A stretch of 9,326 nt of DNA from DASRGL01 sp035651115 (GCA_035651115.1 DASRGL010000354.1:1-9326); one strand, 5' to 3'. Positions 1-6,766 are shown, counted from the stretch's first letter. Translations and numbers: made by a program. Notes: generated from the letters alone by a model not told the origin.

Positions 1-228
1 GCGATGTCGGTGGTGATGGCGGGCGGCGGCGTCAAGGGCGGGCAGGTCATCGGCAAGACCGACGAGCGGGCGATGGGGCCTGCCGAACGGCCTATCCACG
101 TCGAAGACCTGGCCGCCAGCATCTACCACACGGTCGGCCTCGACCCGGATAGGGAGTACATGACGCCGTCGGGCCGTCCGGTCAAGCTTGCCAACGACGG
201 CAAGATCGTTTCCGAACTCTTCGTCTGA
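1..228 (+). CDS. DUF1501 domain protein, C-terminal end (5' partial)
   Basis: The reading frame is open from the first base and ends at TGA 226-228, so only the last 75 codons are present. The translation has the typical end of DUF1501 proteins: an AGGGVKGGQVIGKTDE stretch, then a PAERPIHVEDLAASIYHTVGLDP block, then a GRPVKL segment and a short FV-type end. DUF1501 proteins belong to the alkaline phosphatase/sulfatase superfamily. They are usually secreted, and in Planctomycetota and relatives they are often paired with DUF1553/DUF1549 proteins. Their substrate is not established. The catalytic half lies outside the window, so activity cannot be judged. An internal ATG at 4-6 sits within the conserved domain and is not a plausible start. 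A strong intrinsic terminator follows 33 bp after the stop, so this gene ends its transcription unit. Family recognition is confident; the role is unknown. Confidence 0.85.
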   Translation, partial: AMSVVMAGGGVKGGQVIGKTDERAMGPAERPIHVEDLAASIYHTVGLDPDREYMTPSGRPVKLANDGKIVSELFV

Positions 229-260
229 GCGCCTGTCGCTGCCTGCTGCGACGCTCTATA

Positions 261-301
261 CGCCGCTCTCCTCTCTATTAAGACAGAAGAGCGGCGTTTT
301 T
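261..301 (+). terminator. Intrinsic terminator of the DUF1501 gene
   Basis: CGCCGCTCT (261-269) pairs perfectly with AGAGCGGCG (288-296), a 9 bp GC-rich stem with an 18-nt loop, followed at once by five T (297-301). It lies 33 bp after the DUF1501 stop. On the opposite strand there is no U-run, so it should work mainly on + transcription. Confidence 0.85.
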
Positions 302-326
302 ATCGCAGAGATAGGGGAGGAAAGAG

Positions 327-355
327 GCTTCCTCCTCTTGCGCAGAGGAGGGAGC
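327..355 (-). terminator. Candidate terminator of the S53 protease gene
   Basis: CCTCCTCT (331-338) and AGAGGAGG (344-351) form a perfect 8 bp stem with a TGCGC loop. Outer pairs 327-329 with 353-355 extend it across one mismatch. Read on the minus strand it starts about 20 nt past the protease stop and is followed by a pyrimidine-rich stretch (CTCTTTCCTCCCC) rather than a true U-run. The position is right but the tail is weak, so function is uncertain. Confidence 0.45.
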
Positions 356-375
356 GGGTAGGATTTTGAAGGGTG

Positions 376-2826
376 TCAGCGCGGGGGCTTGTGATGACGC
401 GGGCGCGACCGGTTCCCGGTGGGGAGAAGCTTTCCAACGCCCGTCTGCTTGCCGCCTTTGGATTTGCCGACGGAAGAGAGGCTGGGATAGACAGTCAGCG
501 TCGCTGTCGCCGTCACGCCGTTGTAGTTGGCGATGACTGTGACCGGCGTTGCCACCAGAACGCCTTTGGTTGTCAGCGCGAACGTCTGTGTCGTCGCGCC
601 GTTCTCCATCCTGACGGTCGCCGGGACGGTCGCGACCGACGGCTTGTTCGTCGTCAGTGCCACGACCGCGCCGCGCTCCGGCGCCGGCCCGGTCAGCGTC
701 AGCGTCCCTCCGACGGTCGTATGGCTGGGGGCGCTGTCCGAATCCAGAGAGAGCGTATCCAGCGTGATGGGCGTTCCATCGTGCGGCACGACGATGATGG
801 TCGCGTCGGCAGAGACGGGCGCGGCGGTATTGATCGTGCTGGTCGCGCGCACGACCGCCGTCTGTATTTCGGAGACCGCATCGGTCGGCGGCGCGGTATA
901 GACGCCGTTCGCGTCAATGCTTCCCGGCCCGCTGACCACCGACCAGGCGACAGTCTGAACCGTGCTGCCCTGCACGGTCGCTTGCAGTTGGAGGCTGTGA
1001 CCGGCGGAAACCTCGGTAGAGACGGGGTCTACCGTCACGGCCAGAGGAGCGGCCAGCGCCACCGCCAGATTGTAGAAGCGGAGGCTGCCCCAACCGGTCA
1101 CGAAGTCCCAGAAGGGCGTGCAGCTATATCCTTGCGGCACGGCCCGGCTGCCGTCGCTGCCCCCGACCGTGATGTCCCGAAAGACATCGTCGCGTCCGTT
1201 CATCGCATAGAGCCGATCGTTCAGACGCCCCAGGCGATAGTGATCGTTCGCATCGGGGGCCAGCGCGTTCTGCCGGATCAGATACTCCTCCACGAGCGCC
1301 AAAGCCCCGGCGCAGATGGGCGCGGCGAAGCTGGTGCCGATGGCGCTGCGGCGGACGCCGTTGGCATAGAAAAGATAGGCTCCGCTGTCGTTGGGGCCGG
1401 CGGAGTGGAGCGCGATGTCCGGCACGAGGCGCAGATCGGGCGTGGTCGGCACGCCGCGCCCGGCCTGGTAAGCGGGCCGGAGAAACGGAACCTTGTCGCT
1501 GTAGCCGCCTGCGCTGCCGTGCCAGCCGACTTCGGAGATGATCTCGTCCTGACCGTTCAGCTTCGCCACCGTTCCGCCCACGCTCAAAACCTCCGGGTCT
1601 GTCTGCGGGTAGAGGCCGTTGACCTCCATATTGGAGCCGAAATCGCCGGAGGCGTTCAGATAGGTGATGCCCTGCAGGGTCATCATCAGATGCTGCGTGT
1701 GGAACTGGTTATATCCCGACACGGTTCCTGGCGTGATGCCCCAGCTATCCGTCACGATGTCCACCGCGTTCTCGCTCGTGATCGTGGAGACGACGGCGAG
1801 ATAGTTGACGAAATAGGTCGCCTGATCCACGCTCGACTCGGAGTTATAGACGCGGATATTGGCGAGGGGCGCGATCCCCAGCGCCATCTGTACGTCGAGA
1901 TTGGACTCCAGGTCGGTTCCGAAATCGGGATCGGCCCCGCCGTTCACATCAATGAAGGTGAGGTTCGCGCCGGGGCCTTCGGGGGGCAGGGGCAGGCTGA
2001 AATCGTCGAGGAAACGCGCGGTGTCGTCGCGATTGGTATAGCCCAGCGCCACGATGCCGATGGTGCGCCCCTCGCCGCGCAGTGGTTCGTCCGCACTATA
2101 GAGAGGAAGCAGATCGTAGGCCGTGCGGACGCTGTCCGGCGCATAGGGCGAGGCGGAGCGGCCCAGGTCGAACCGTTTGTGGCGCGAGGTGGCCCGGACA
2201 TAGTTCTCCAGCCCGGCCACGCCCTGCACGAGCGGGGCGATGGCGGCAGGCAGACGCACCGGCGTGGCGTTGGCGAAAAAGACGCGCGGCGGGCCGTTCA
2301 GACCCACGCGCTGCCAGCGATCCTGCTCTCCTTCCCGATAGAGCTGCAGGCGCGTGCCGAACGCGGCCTCGATCTGGGCGGCTGTGCCTTCGGCGCGCAC
2401 CGTCATCCGATTGACCGGCAGGGCGACGATCCGCAGGCCGTTGGCGCGCAGGTGGGCCACGACCGCCGCATAGTCGGCCTCGGAGGGCCCGAAGCGCGCG
2501 GCGATCTCGGCAGGCGTGAGAAACTGGCGATAGAGCGGCGACTTCGGGTCGCTGACCGCATCGGCGTAGGTCTGGGCCTCGTCGGGCCGTGCAAAGTTCA
2601 GGCTGACGAGGATGGGGAACAGCCTTCGGGGATCGGGGCGACCGAGAACGACTGCGCGTTCGACGATGGCGGGAACGCTGTGCGGCAAGGCAACGCCTGG
2701 TTTCTGTGGAGCAAGGCTCTGCGCAGAGGCGGAAGGAAGGGAAGCAAAGTGGGAAGCGGGCGCTGCTCCCATTCCCAAGAGCAGCAAACTGGCAAGCGCG
2801 ATAGCGCGAAAGGCGGACGGACGCAT
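376..2826 (-). CDS. Secreted S53 (sedolisin/kumamolisin) protease with two Ig-like domains
   Basis: The product is an 816-residue secreted serine-carboxyl endopeptidase of family S53, enzymes that are usually active at acid pH and self-process. A signal peptide covers about residues 1-36 (hydrophobic core 8-22, possible cut after ASA). A pro-kumamolisin propeptide lies at about 50-205, and the catalytic domain at about 220-590. The active site appears complete: Glu307 and Asp311 (ESNLD), Asp395 in ASGD for the oxyanion hole, and nucleophile Ser499 in GTSFAAP, with SWG at 361-363. Calcium-site residues Asp551-Ile552 and Asp574 are present, but the usual Gly before WD is Phe572. Two Ig-like domains follow (about 594-681 with GVYTAPP, and 685-781), then a basic tail rich in Lys, Arg and His (785-816). 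The ATG is supported by AAAGGAG at 2834-2840, 7 nt upstream. The Ig domains may bind surface or polysaccharide; that is inference. Nothing visible marks it as broken. Confidence 0.93.
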   Translation of the reverse strand: MRPSAFRAIALASLLLLGMGAAPASHFASLPSASAQSLAPQKPGVALPHSVPAIVERAVVLGRPDPRRLFPILVSLNFARPDEAQTYADAVSDPKSPLYRQFLTPAEIAARFGPSEADYAAVVAHLRANGLRIVALPVNRMTVRAEGTAAQIEAAFGTRLQLYREGEQDRWQRVGLNGPPRVFFANATPVRLPAAIAPLVQGVAGLENYVRATSRHKRFDLGRSASPYAPDSVRTAYDLLPLYSADEPLRGEGRTIGIVALGYTNRDDTARFLDDFSLPLPPEGPGANLTFIDVNGGADPDFGTDLESNLDVQMALGIAPLANIRVYNSESSVDQATYFVNYLAVVSTITSENAVDIVTDSWGITPGTVSGYNQFHTQHLMMTLQGITYLNASGDFGSNMEVNGLYPQTDPEVLSVGGTVAKLNGQDEIISEVGWHGSAGGYSDKVPFLRPAYQAGRGVPTTPDLRLVPDIALHSAGPNDSGAYLFYANGVRRSAIGTSFAAPICAGALALVEEYLIRQNALAPDANDHYRLGRLNDRLYAMNGRDDVFRDITVGGSDGSRAVPQGYSCTPFWDFVTGWGSLRFYNLAVALAAPLAVTVDPVSTEVSAGHSLQLQATVQGSTVQTVAWSVVSGPGSIDANGVYTAPPTDAVSEIQTAVVRATSTINTAAPVSADATIIVVPHDGTPITLDTLSLDSDSAPSHTTVGGTLTLTGPAPERGAVVALTTNKPSVATVPATVRMENGATTQTFALTTKGVLVATPVTVIANYNGVTATATLTVYPSLSSVGKSKGGKQTGVGKLLPTGNRSRPRHHKPPR

Positions 2827-2833
2827 CCTGGCT

Positions 2834-2869
2834 CTCCTTTAATACCGCATTCTTTCGGCTGTTGCCGAA
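2834..2869 (-). promoter_or_regulatory. RBS and leader hairpin of the S53 protease
   Basis: AAAGGAG on the minus strand (2834-2840) lies 7 nt before the ATG. Thirteen nt further upstream a perfect 6 bp stem (2854-2859 with 2864-2869, TTCGGC/GCCGAA) closes a 4-nt loop. It would sit in the mRNA leader and could protect the transcript or affect ribosome access. A TATGAT at 2893-2898 is a possible -10, but I see no matching -35 box, so no promoter is called. Confidence 0.5.
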
Positions 2870-2939
2870 CAGGCCCGACGCCTTCCCCACGCATCATAAA
2901 CTTCCCAGGGGCAACGAGGGGCTTTATCCGAAGGGAGGC

Positions 2940-3010
2940 GCAAGAAGGGCCAAAGGAGTTTCCAGGCAGTCAACTCCTTCTGCCCTTCCGTTTGCAAGAA
3001 ATGGGCCAAA
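2940..3010. repeat. Composite inverted and direct repeat between ferredoxin and protease genes
   Basis: GAAGGGC (2944-2950) and AAGGAGTT (2953-2960) pair with AACTCCTT (2972-2979) and GCCCTTC (2982-2988). That gives 15 bp of stem with a 2x2 internal mismatch and an 11-nt loop. GCAA (2940-2943) can also pair with TTGC (2992-2995). In addition, GCAAGAA-GGGCCAAA (2940-2954) recurs as GCAAGAA-AT-GGGCCAAA (2994-3010), so a direct repeat flanks the hairpin. No U-run follows on either strand, so it is not a classical intrinsic terminator. It fills much of the 238 bp gap between the ferredoxin stop and the protease start. Confidence 0.7.
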
Positions 3011-3064
3011 CCCCGGCAAAAGAGGCAGGTTTTTTCAGGGGAATCAACGCAGAGGCGCTAAAAA

Positions 3065-3388
3065 TCAAGGGGCGGGACGGGGGCCGGGACGCAGTCCCTC
3101 GACGTGCGCGCGTTTGGCGACCCGCACCGTCAGGTCGCTCTCGACGCGAATCTGGCAGGAGAGCCGGTAGGTATCCAGCAGGCCCGGTTCCCTCGACAGA
3201 GCGGCGCGTTCCTTCTCGCTCATCGGCGGGGCTGCGCCGGAAACGATCTGGACGCGGCAGGTCGTGCAGCGCGCGTTCCCGCCGCAGCGATGGAGGATGT
3301 CAATGCCCGCGTCTTCCAGGCACAGGACGAGTTTTTTGCCGGCATCGGCCTCGAAGGTCGTTTCGCCTTCGACAGTGATCTGAGGCAT
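3065..3388 (-). CDS. Small 2Fe-2S ferredoxin (C-x5-C-x2-C type)
   Basis: The product is a 107-residue soluble electron carrier with one [2Fe-2S] cluster. Ligands are Cys35, Cys41, Cys44 and Cys78. The spacing C-x5-C-x2-C-x33-C resembles adrenodoxin-type ferredoxins, and the CGGNARCTTCRVQIVSG loop is the family signature. It has no signal peptide, so it acts in the cytoplasm. I place the start at the ATG 3386-3388. AAGGAG (3400-3405) lies 11 nt upstream, and the protein then begins MPQITVEG, as expected for the beta-grasp fold. A TTG at 3410-3412 is in frame but overlaps the upstream side of that site and has no ribosome-binding site of its own. The gene stands alone: 111 bp after the lipoprotein gene and 238 bp before the protease gene. 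Its redox partner is not visible. It might feed electrons to an oxygenase, but PhyH enzymes normally do not need a ferredoxin. Confidence 0.9.
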   Translation of the reverse strand: MPQITVEGETTFEADAGKKLVLCLEDAGIDILHRCGGNARCTTCRVQIVSGAAPPMSEKERAALSREPGLLDTYRLSCQIRVESDLTVRVAKRAHVEGLRPGPRPAP

Positions 3389-3422
3389 CAGGCGGTCTTC
3401 TCCTTGCTGCAAGTGTCTGCTC

Positions 3423-3471
3423 TACAGTATACCTGTGTCCGCCCCGCCTCACTGATTGCGAATACAGTGTA
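3423..3471 (-). promoter_or_regulatory. Ferredoxin upstream region: -10-like box and paired TAyACTGTA motifs
   Basis: On the minus strand TATACT (3426-3431) is a good -10 sequence, placing a start near 3419 and a leader of about 30 nt before the ferredoxin ATG. No good -35 box is present at 16-18 bp. The -10 is part of TATACTGTA (3423-3431), and TACACTGTA (3463-3471) lies exactly 40 bp upstream. The second copy is a perfect odd palindrome (TACA-C-TGTA). Such a pair could bind a dimeric regulator that blocks or activates this promoter. Confidence 0.35.
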
Positions 3472-3499
3472 AGCCCAGGAGATTCACGCAGGCAGCCCA

Positions 3500-4705
3500 T
3501 TACCGAATGCGATAGAGATGAACGTCGTAGGGCCGGAAGGCGTCGGAGAATTTGCCGCCCTGCACGGGGATCGTGCGCCCTTCGCCCAGAACCTCGGCAG
3601 TCGCTTTCTCCGGCAGGCCGTGAACGACGAAGGAAGCCCGCGCCGGGCCGTTGCGCATTCCGACCGTGAAGAGATAGGTCGCGCCGTCGTGCCGCTTTGC
3701 CATCAGCGCGATGGGAACGTCAGAGGAGGAGGAAGAGACGGAAGCGGCGTCTTTGACGGTCGGGCTGTTCAGCACAGGCGCGAGCGCATGAATCTGCTGG
3801 TTGATGGCGATCACGGCGGCGAGCATCTCCGGGTCGTCCAGCAGCGCGTGTTCGTTGAACGTCGGCTTGAACTGATGGACGAAATAGATCAGGCCCGTCG
3901 AGCCGTGCGTCAGCGCCATCCAGACCTCGGCGCGAACCTGATGCGGCGTCGCTTTGACCTTCTCGTTGCCGATATGGGTACACTCGATGCAGTTCCAGAC
4001 GCGCCGCTTGCCCCCCGTCCAGCGCATCAGCCGCTCGACGCCCTTCGCCACGTACCAGAGATAGTTTTCCCCGTCCGGCTTATCAATGCCCGCCACCGGG
4101 TAGACATCGAACGAGACGATGTCGCCGCCCTTGACATAAGTAAGATAGTCTTCCGGGCGGCCTTCCGGCCCGCGCCCTACCCACTCGTCGTTGGCGACGC
4201 CCTGCCCCAGGTTGAGCAGCACCGGGCGGGTTGGGTCCAGCGCCCGAAGCTTGCCGTAGTCGGCGACGATGCGCGCCGGAGGAATGGGCGGGCCGTACCT
4301 CTCCTCTCCGGTCTTCGGGTCCCTGACCGGCTGCGCGTTGTCCGGCTCGTCGCCGTGCATCCATCCCACGATGGTCGGATCGTTGCGATGCGCCAGCCCG
4401 ACCGCGTTCTGTTCGCAGATGACCGCCATTCCGGCGGCTTTGAGCGCGGCAAGCTGCGCCTCGGTCGGCCCCTGCCACAGCCCCACATAGAGATTGATCC
4501 CGGCGGCTTTGTAGCGGCGGGCGTTCTCCGGGCTTTGCAGCCAGACGGCGATGGGGAAGTAACCGGCCTCCGCAGGCGGGCCGTTTTTCCACTGTTTGTA
4601 GGCGGTCGAGGGCGCTTTCTTCTCTTCGGCAGGCCGCGCGCCCGGCGCGGCGACCGCGACGCAGCCGCAAAGGAGCAGCAGGCCCGGAAGCAGCAGGCGT
4701 GTCAT
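3500..4705 (-). CDS. TIM-barrel glycosidase-like lipoprotein
   Basis: The product is a 401-residue exported protein. The N-terminus has a short charged start, a leucine-rich core and LCGC ending at Cys15, a plausible but imperfect lipobox (Cys at -2), so it is probably a lipoprotein. Residues about 45-312 look like a (beta/alpha)8 barrel of the glycoside hydrolase clan A kind. Glu120 in WMHGDEPDN would be the acid/base and Glu241 in CIECTH the nucleophile, with GDIVSFDVYPV between them. A serine-rich linker (322-328) leads to a C-terminal beta domain (about 331-401) like those that end many clan A enzymes. I cannot assign a numbered GH family or substrate. The ATG overlaps the oxygenase stop (ATGA), and AAGGAGG lies 10 nt upstream inside that gene, so translation is probably coupled. 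The role, trimming or binding a surface or environmental glycan, is inference. Confidence 0.75.
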   Translation of the reverse strand: MTRLLLPGLLLLCGCVAVAAPGARPAEEKKAPSTAYKQWKNGPPAEAGYFPIAVWLQSPENARRYKAAGINLYVGLWQGPTEAQLAALKAAGMAVICEQNAVGLAHRNDPTIVGWMHGDEPDNAQPVRDPKTGEERYGPPIPPARIVADYGKLRALDPTRPVLLNLGQGVANDEWVGRGPEGRPEDYLTYVKGGDIVSFDVYPVAGIDKPDGENYLWYVAKGVERLMRWTGGKRRVWNCIECTHIGNEKVKATPHQVRAEVWMALTHGSTGLIYFVHQFKPTFNEHALLDDPEMLAAVIAINQQIHALAPVLNSPTVKDAASVSSSSSDVPIALMAKRHDGATYLFTVGMRNGPARASFVVHGLPEKATAEVLGEGRTIPVQGGKFSDAFRPYDVHLYRIR

Positions 4706-5475
4706 GGCGTCGGGGCCTCCTTGACGACCGGCTCCCGCTGAGCGACGTAGGGAGGTTCCAGCAGCCGATGCAGCGTCTCGTCCATCGTCTCGTCGGCGGT
4801 GCGATAGCGTCTGCTCCAGGACTGATGGCCGGGACTGAACTTATAGAGCAGGGAGCGGCGTTCATGCAGGGCCGTCCAGGGCAGCGTGCCGTGCGTCAGC
4901 GCCTCGGTAAAGAGGAGGACATCGCCCGCTTTCAGCGGCGGCTGCACCAGCCAGAGACCCTGCTTTTCCAGGCTGCGGAACGCGGGCGGAAGCGTGAGGT
5001 TGCTCTTGTGGCTGCCGGGGATACAGCAGAAGCCGCCCCTGCCGGCCTCGCAGTCGGTCAGCGCGAAAGAGACGACCGTCAGGCCGTTGTACATCCGCTC
5101 GTTGCGATAGTGGTAGTATTGGGCGGGATCGTAGGGCGTGCCGCCGCCGTGCAGGGTCAGTTCGCTGCTGCCCGGCTTCATGAGGATGGCGTATTCGTGG
5201 TCGAGGCGCAGCTTGTCTCCGAGCAGTTCACGCAGATAGGCCAGCACGACCGGATGCTCCACCAGGCGGCGGAACGGCTCGCCCCAGTCTAGCAGCGGCC
5301 CGATGTGCTGCTTATATCGGTTGTTGTGCGGCCCTTCCGGCTTCTTTTCCGCCTCTTCCCAGATGCGCCGCCGGTCAATGAGGGCGTTGAGTTCGTCCAC
5401 CTCCGCGCGGCTCAACACCTGCTCGACGACCAGGTAACCCATCAGGTCGAAAAGATACCGCTCTTCGTGATTCAT
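4702..5475 (-). CDS. PhyH-family (phytanoyl-CoA dioxygenase-like) 2-oxoglutarate/iron oxygenase
   Basis: The product is a 257-residue cytoplasmic member of the PhyH superfamily, non-haem Fe(II)/2-oxoglutarate enzymes that hydroxylate or sometimes halogenate small molecules. The double-stranded beta-helix core is clear: LTLHGGGTPYD (107-116), the GGFCCIPGSHKSN block (147-159), KAGDVLLFTEALTHGTLPW (182-200) and ERRSLLYKFSPG (205-216). The proximal His is His109, the distal His is His195, and the 2-oxoglutarate-binding Arg is 206 or 207. The residue two after His109, normally Asp, is Gly111; Asp116 might substitute, or the site may be open as in halogenases. The ATG has GAGGAGG 7 nt upstream. 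The gene is 27 bp after the aminotransferase and overlaps the lipoprotein start by 4 bp. Context suggests a sugar or sugar-nucleotide substrate, but most PhyH proteins of this subgroup are uncharacterised. Confidence 0.88.
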   Translation of the reverse strand: MNHEERYLFDLMGYLVVEQVLSRAEVDELNALIDRRRIWEEAEKKPEGPHNNRYKQHIGPLLDWGEPFRRLVEHPVVLAYLRELLGDKLRLDHEYAILMKPGSSELTLHGGGTPYDPAQYYHYRNERMYNGLTVVSFALTDCEAGRGGFCCIPGSHKSNLTLPPAFRSLEKQGLWLVQPPLKAGDVLLFTEALTHGTLPWTALHERRSLLYKFSPGHQSWSRRYRTADETMDETLHRLLEPPYVAQREPVVKEAPTP

Positions 5476-5502
5476 GGCAGCGCCTCCTCGGAGAGTGGGC
5501 CT

Positions 5503-6624
5503 CTACCCGGCAAGGAAGCGGCGGATGTGCATGGCGACGAATTCGATCTGCGCGTCCGTCAGTTCCGGGTGGATGGGCAGCGAGAGGACTTCGCGGGCCG
5601 CGCGCTCCGCCGCCGGGAAATCGCCCTCCCGATAGCCCAGGTAGGCGTAGGCCGGCTGCAGGTGCATCGGCAGGGGATAGAAGATCTTCGTGTCTATCTC
5701 CTGCTGCTTGAGATAGGCTTGCAGAGCGTCGCGGCGCGGATGGCGGATCGTGAACTGATGATAGATATGGTCGTTGCCCGGCTCGCAGCGCGGCAGGATC
5801 AGCCCGGTCTCCGCCAGATCGCTCAGCAGTTCCCGATAGCGGGCGGCGTTGCGGCGGCGGGCGGCGTTCCACTCCGCCAGGCGCGGCAGTTTCGCCAGCA
5901 GCACGACCGCCTGAAGCGTATCCAGGCGGCTACAGTAACCTACGCGCTCATGGTAGCCATACGCGCCGTTCTTGCCGACGCCGTGCGCGTGCAGGCTGCG
6001 CAGGCGGTCGGCCAGCGTTGCGTCGTTGGTCATCACCATGCCCGCATCGCCGAACGCGCCCAGGTTCTTGGTGGGATAGAAGGAGAGGGTCGTCGTGTCC
6101 CCGCAGACGCCGATAGGCTGCCCGTGCTGCCGCGCGCCGATAGCCTGCGCAGCGTCCACGATCAGGCGGAGATTATAGCGGTGGGCGATCTCCGCGAGGG
6201 CGTCACGGTCGGCCATCTGGCCGAAGAGGTCTACCGGCAGGAGACCTTTCGTGCGCGGCGTGATCTGCGCCTCGATCTGCGCCGTGTCCAGGTTGAACGT
6301 GCAGACATCAATATCCACGTAGACGGGACGCGCCCCGACCAGCGCGATGGCTTCGGTCGTCGCGCCGAAGGTGAACGGGGTGGTGATGACCTCATCGCCG
6401 GGGCCGATGCCGCACGCCACCAGCGACAGCACCAGCGCGTCCGTGCCGGAGGCGACTCCCAGACCATATTGTGCGCCGCAGACGGCGGCGATCTCCTGCT
6501 CAAGACGCTGCACGTTGGCCCCGTCAATGAAGCTGCCGCTTTCGATGACGCCCACGATGGCCGCGTCTATCTGCTCCTTGAGTTCGTGATATTGCGCTCG
6601 CAGGTCCGCGAGTGGAACTTTCAA
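5503..6624 (-). CDS. DegT/DnrJ/EryC1/StrS-family PLP sugar aminotransferase
   Basis: The product is a 373-residue fold-type I PLP enzyme that converts a keto-sugar nucleotide to an amino sugar. Lys186 in SFYPTKNLGAFGDAG forms the PLP Schiff base, Asp157 in VDAAQ contacts the ring nitrogen, and SGTDAL (59-64) holds the phosphate. The C-terminus has FYPLPMHLQPAYAYLGY and LPIHPELT, typical of the 3-amino sugar subgroup (WbpE/QdtB-like) rather than C4 enzymes; this subgroup call is tentative. The start is TTG (6622-6624): GGGAGG lies 5 nt upstream, the protein then begins MKVPLADLRAQY as in homologues, and the next in-frame ATG is about 137 codons inside. In the usual GxNSRLD motif Asn is replaced by Cys231 (GYCSRLD). 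It heads an operon with the oxygenase and lipoprotein. The enzyme that makes its keto-sugar is not in the window. Confidence 0.93.
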   Translation of the reverse strand: MKVPLADLRAQYHELKEQIDAAIVGVIESGSFIDGANVQRLEQEIAAVCGAQYGLGVASGTDALVLSLVACGIGPGDEVITTPFTFGATTEAIALVGARPVYVDIDVCTFNLDTAQIEAQITPRTKGLLPVDLFGQMADRDALAEIAHRYNLRLIVDAAQAIGARQHGQPIGVCGDTTTLSFYPTKNLGAFGDAGMVMTNDATLADRLRSLHAHGVGKNGAYGYHERVGYCSRLDTLQAVVLLAKLPRLAEWNAARRRNAARYRELLSDLAETGLILPRCEPGNDHIYHQFTIRHPRRDALQAYLKQQEIDTKIFYPLPMHLQPAYAYLGYREGDFPAAERAAREVLSLPIHPELTDAQIEFVAMHIRRFLAG

Positions 6625-6688
6625 CCCTTCCTCCCTATGGCGTATGCAGGCTTGCTCTCGGAAAACGCTCCTTCGCTACTTTCGCCTT

Positions 6689-6712
6689 ATTATACTCCAA
6701 CGCCGACTCCAA
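6689..6712 (-). promoter_or_regulatory. -10 box and direct repeat upstream of the aminotransferase operon
   Basis: A perfect TATAAT lies on the minus strand at 6689-6694, giving a start near 6682 and a leader of about 58 nt. No -35 box is recognisable at 16-18 bp. Instead TTGGAGT occurs twice as a direct repeat (6694-6700 and 6706-6712, 12 bp apart) across the spacer. This pattern would suit an activator-dependent promoter. It lies in the 142 bp gap after the nucleotidyltransferase gene, where I see no terminator, so read-through is also possible. Confidence 0.5.
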
Positions 6713-6766
6713 ATGCGTCTTTGCTTTGCTCTGGATGGGAAAATATCCGACCCTGCGGCACGCTTT

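Noticed and set aside
2893..2898. TATGAT as the -10 of a protease promoter
   Set aside because: No -35 box at 16-18 bp and no extended -10, so one hexamer alone is not enough to call a promoter.
2940..2995. Reading the large inverted repeat as an intrinsic terminator of the ferredoxin gene
   Set aside because: No U-run follows either arm on either strand, and it lies about 70 bp past the stop; reported as a repeat of unknown role instead.
373..3378. A 1001-codon open frame on + opposite the protease and ferredoxin genes
   Set aside because: The protein is Arg/Gly/His-rich with no recognisable domain, while the opposite strand encodes clear S53 and ferredoxin families with ribosome-binding sites. 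It is a shadow frame caused by high GC content.
3389..3412. Longer ferredoxin starting at TTG 3410-3412
   Set aside because: The Shine-Dalgarno AAGGAG lies inside this extension and serves the ATG at 3386-3388; no ribosome-binding site precedes the TTG.
3518..4741. A 407-codon open frame on + opposite the lipoprotein gene
   Set aside because: Antisense shadow; the minus-strand frame has a signal sequence, barrel motifs and a coupled start.
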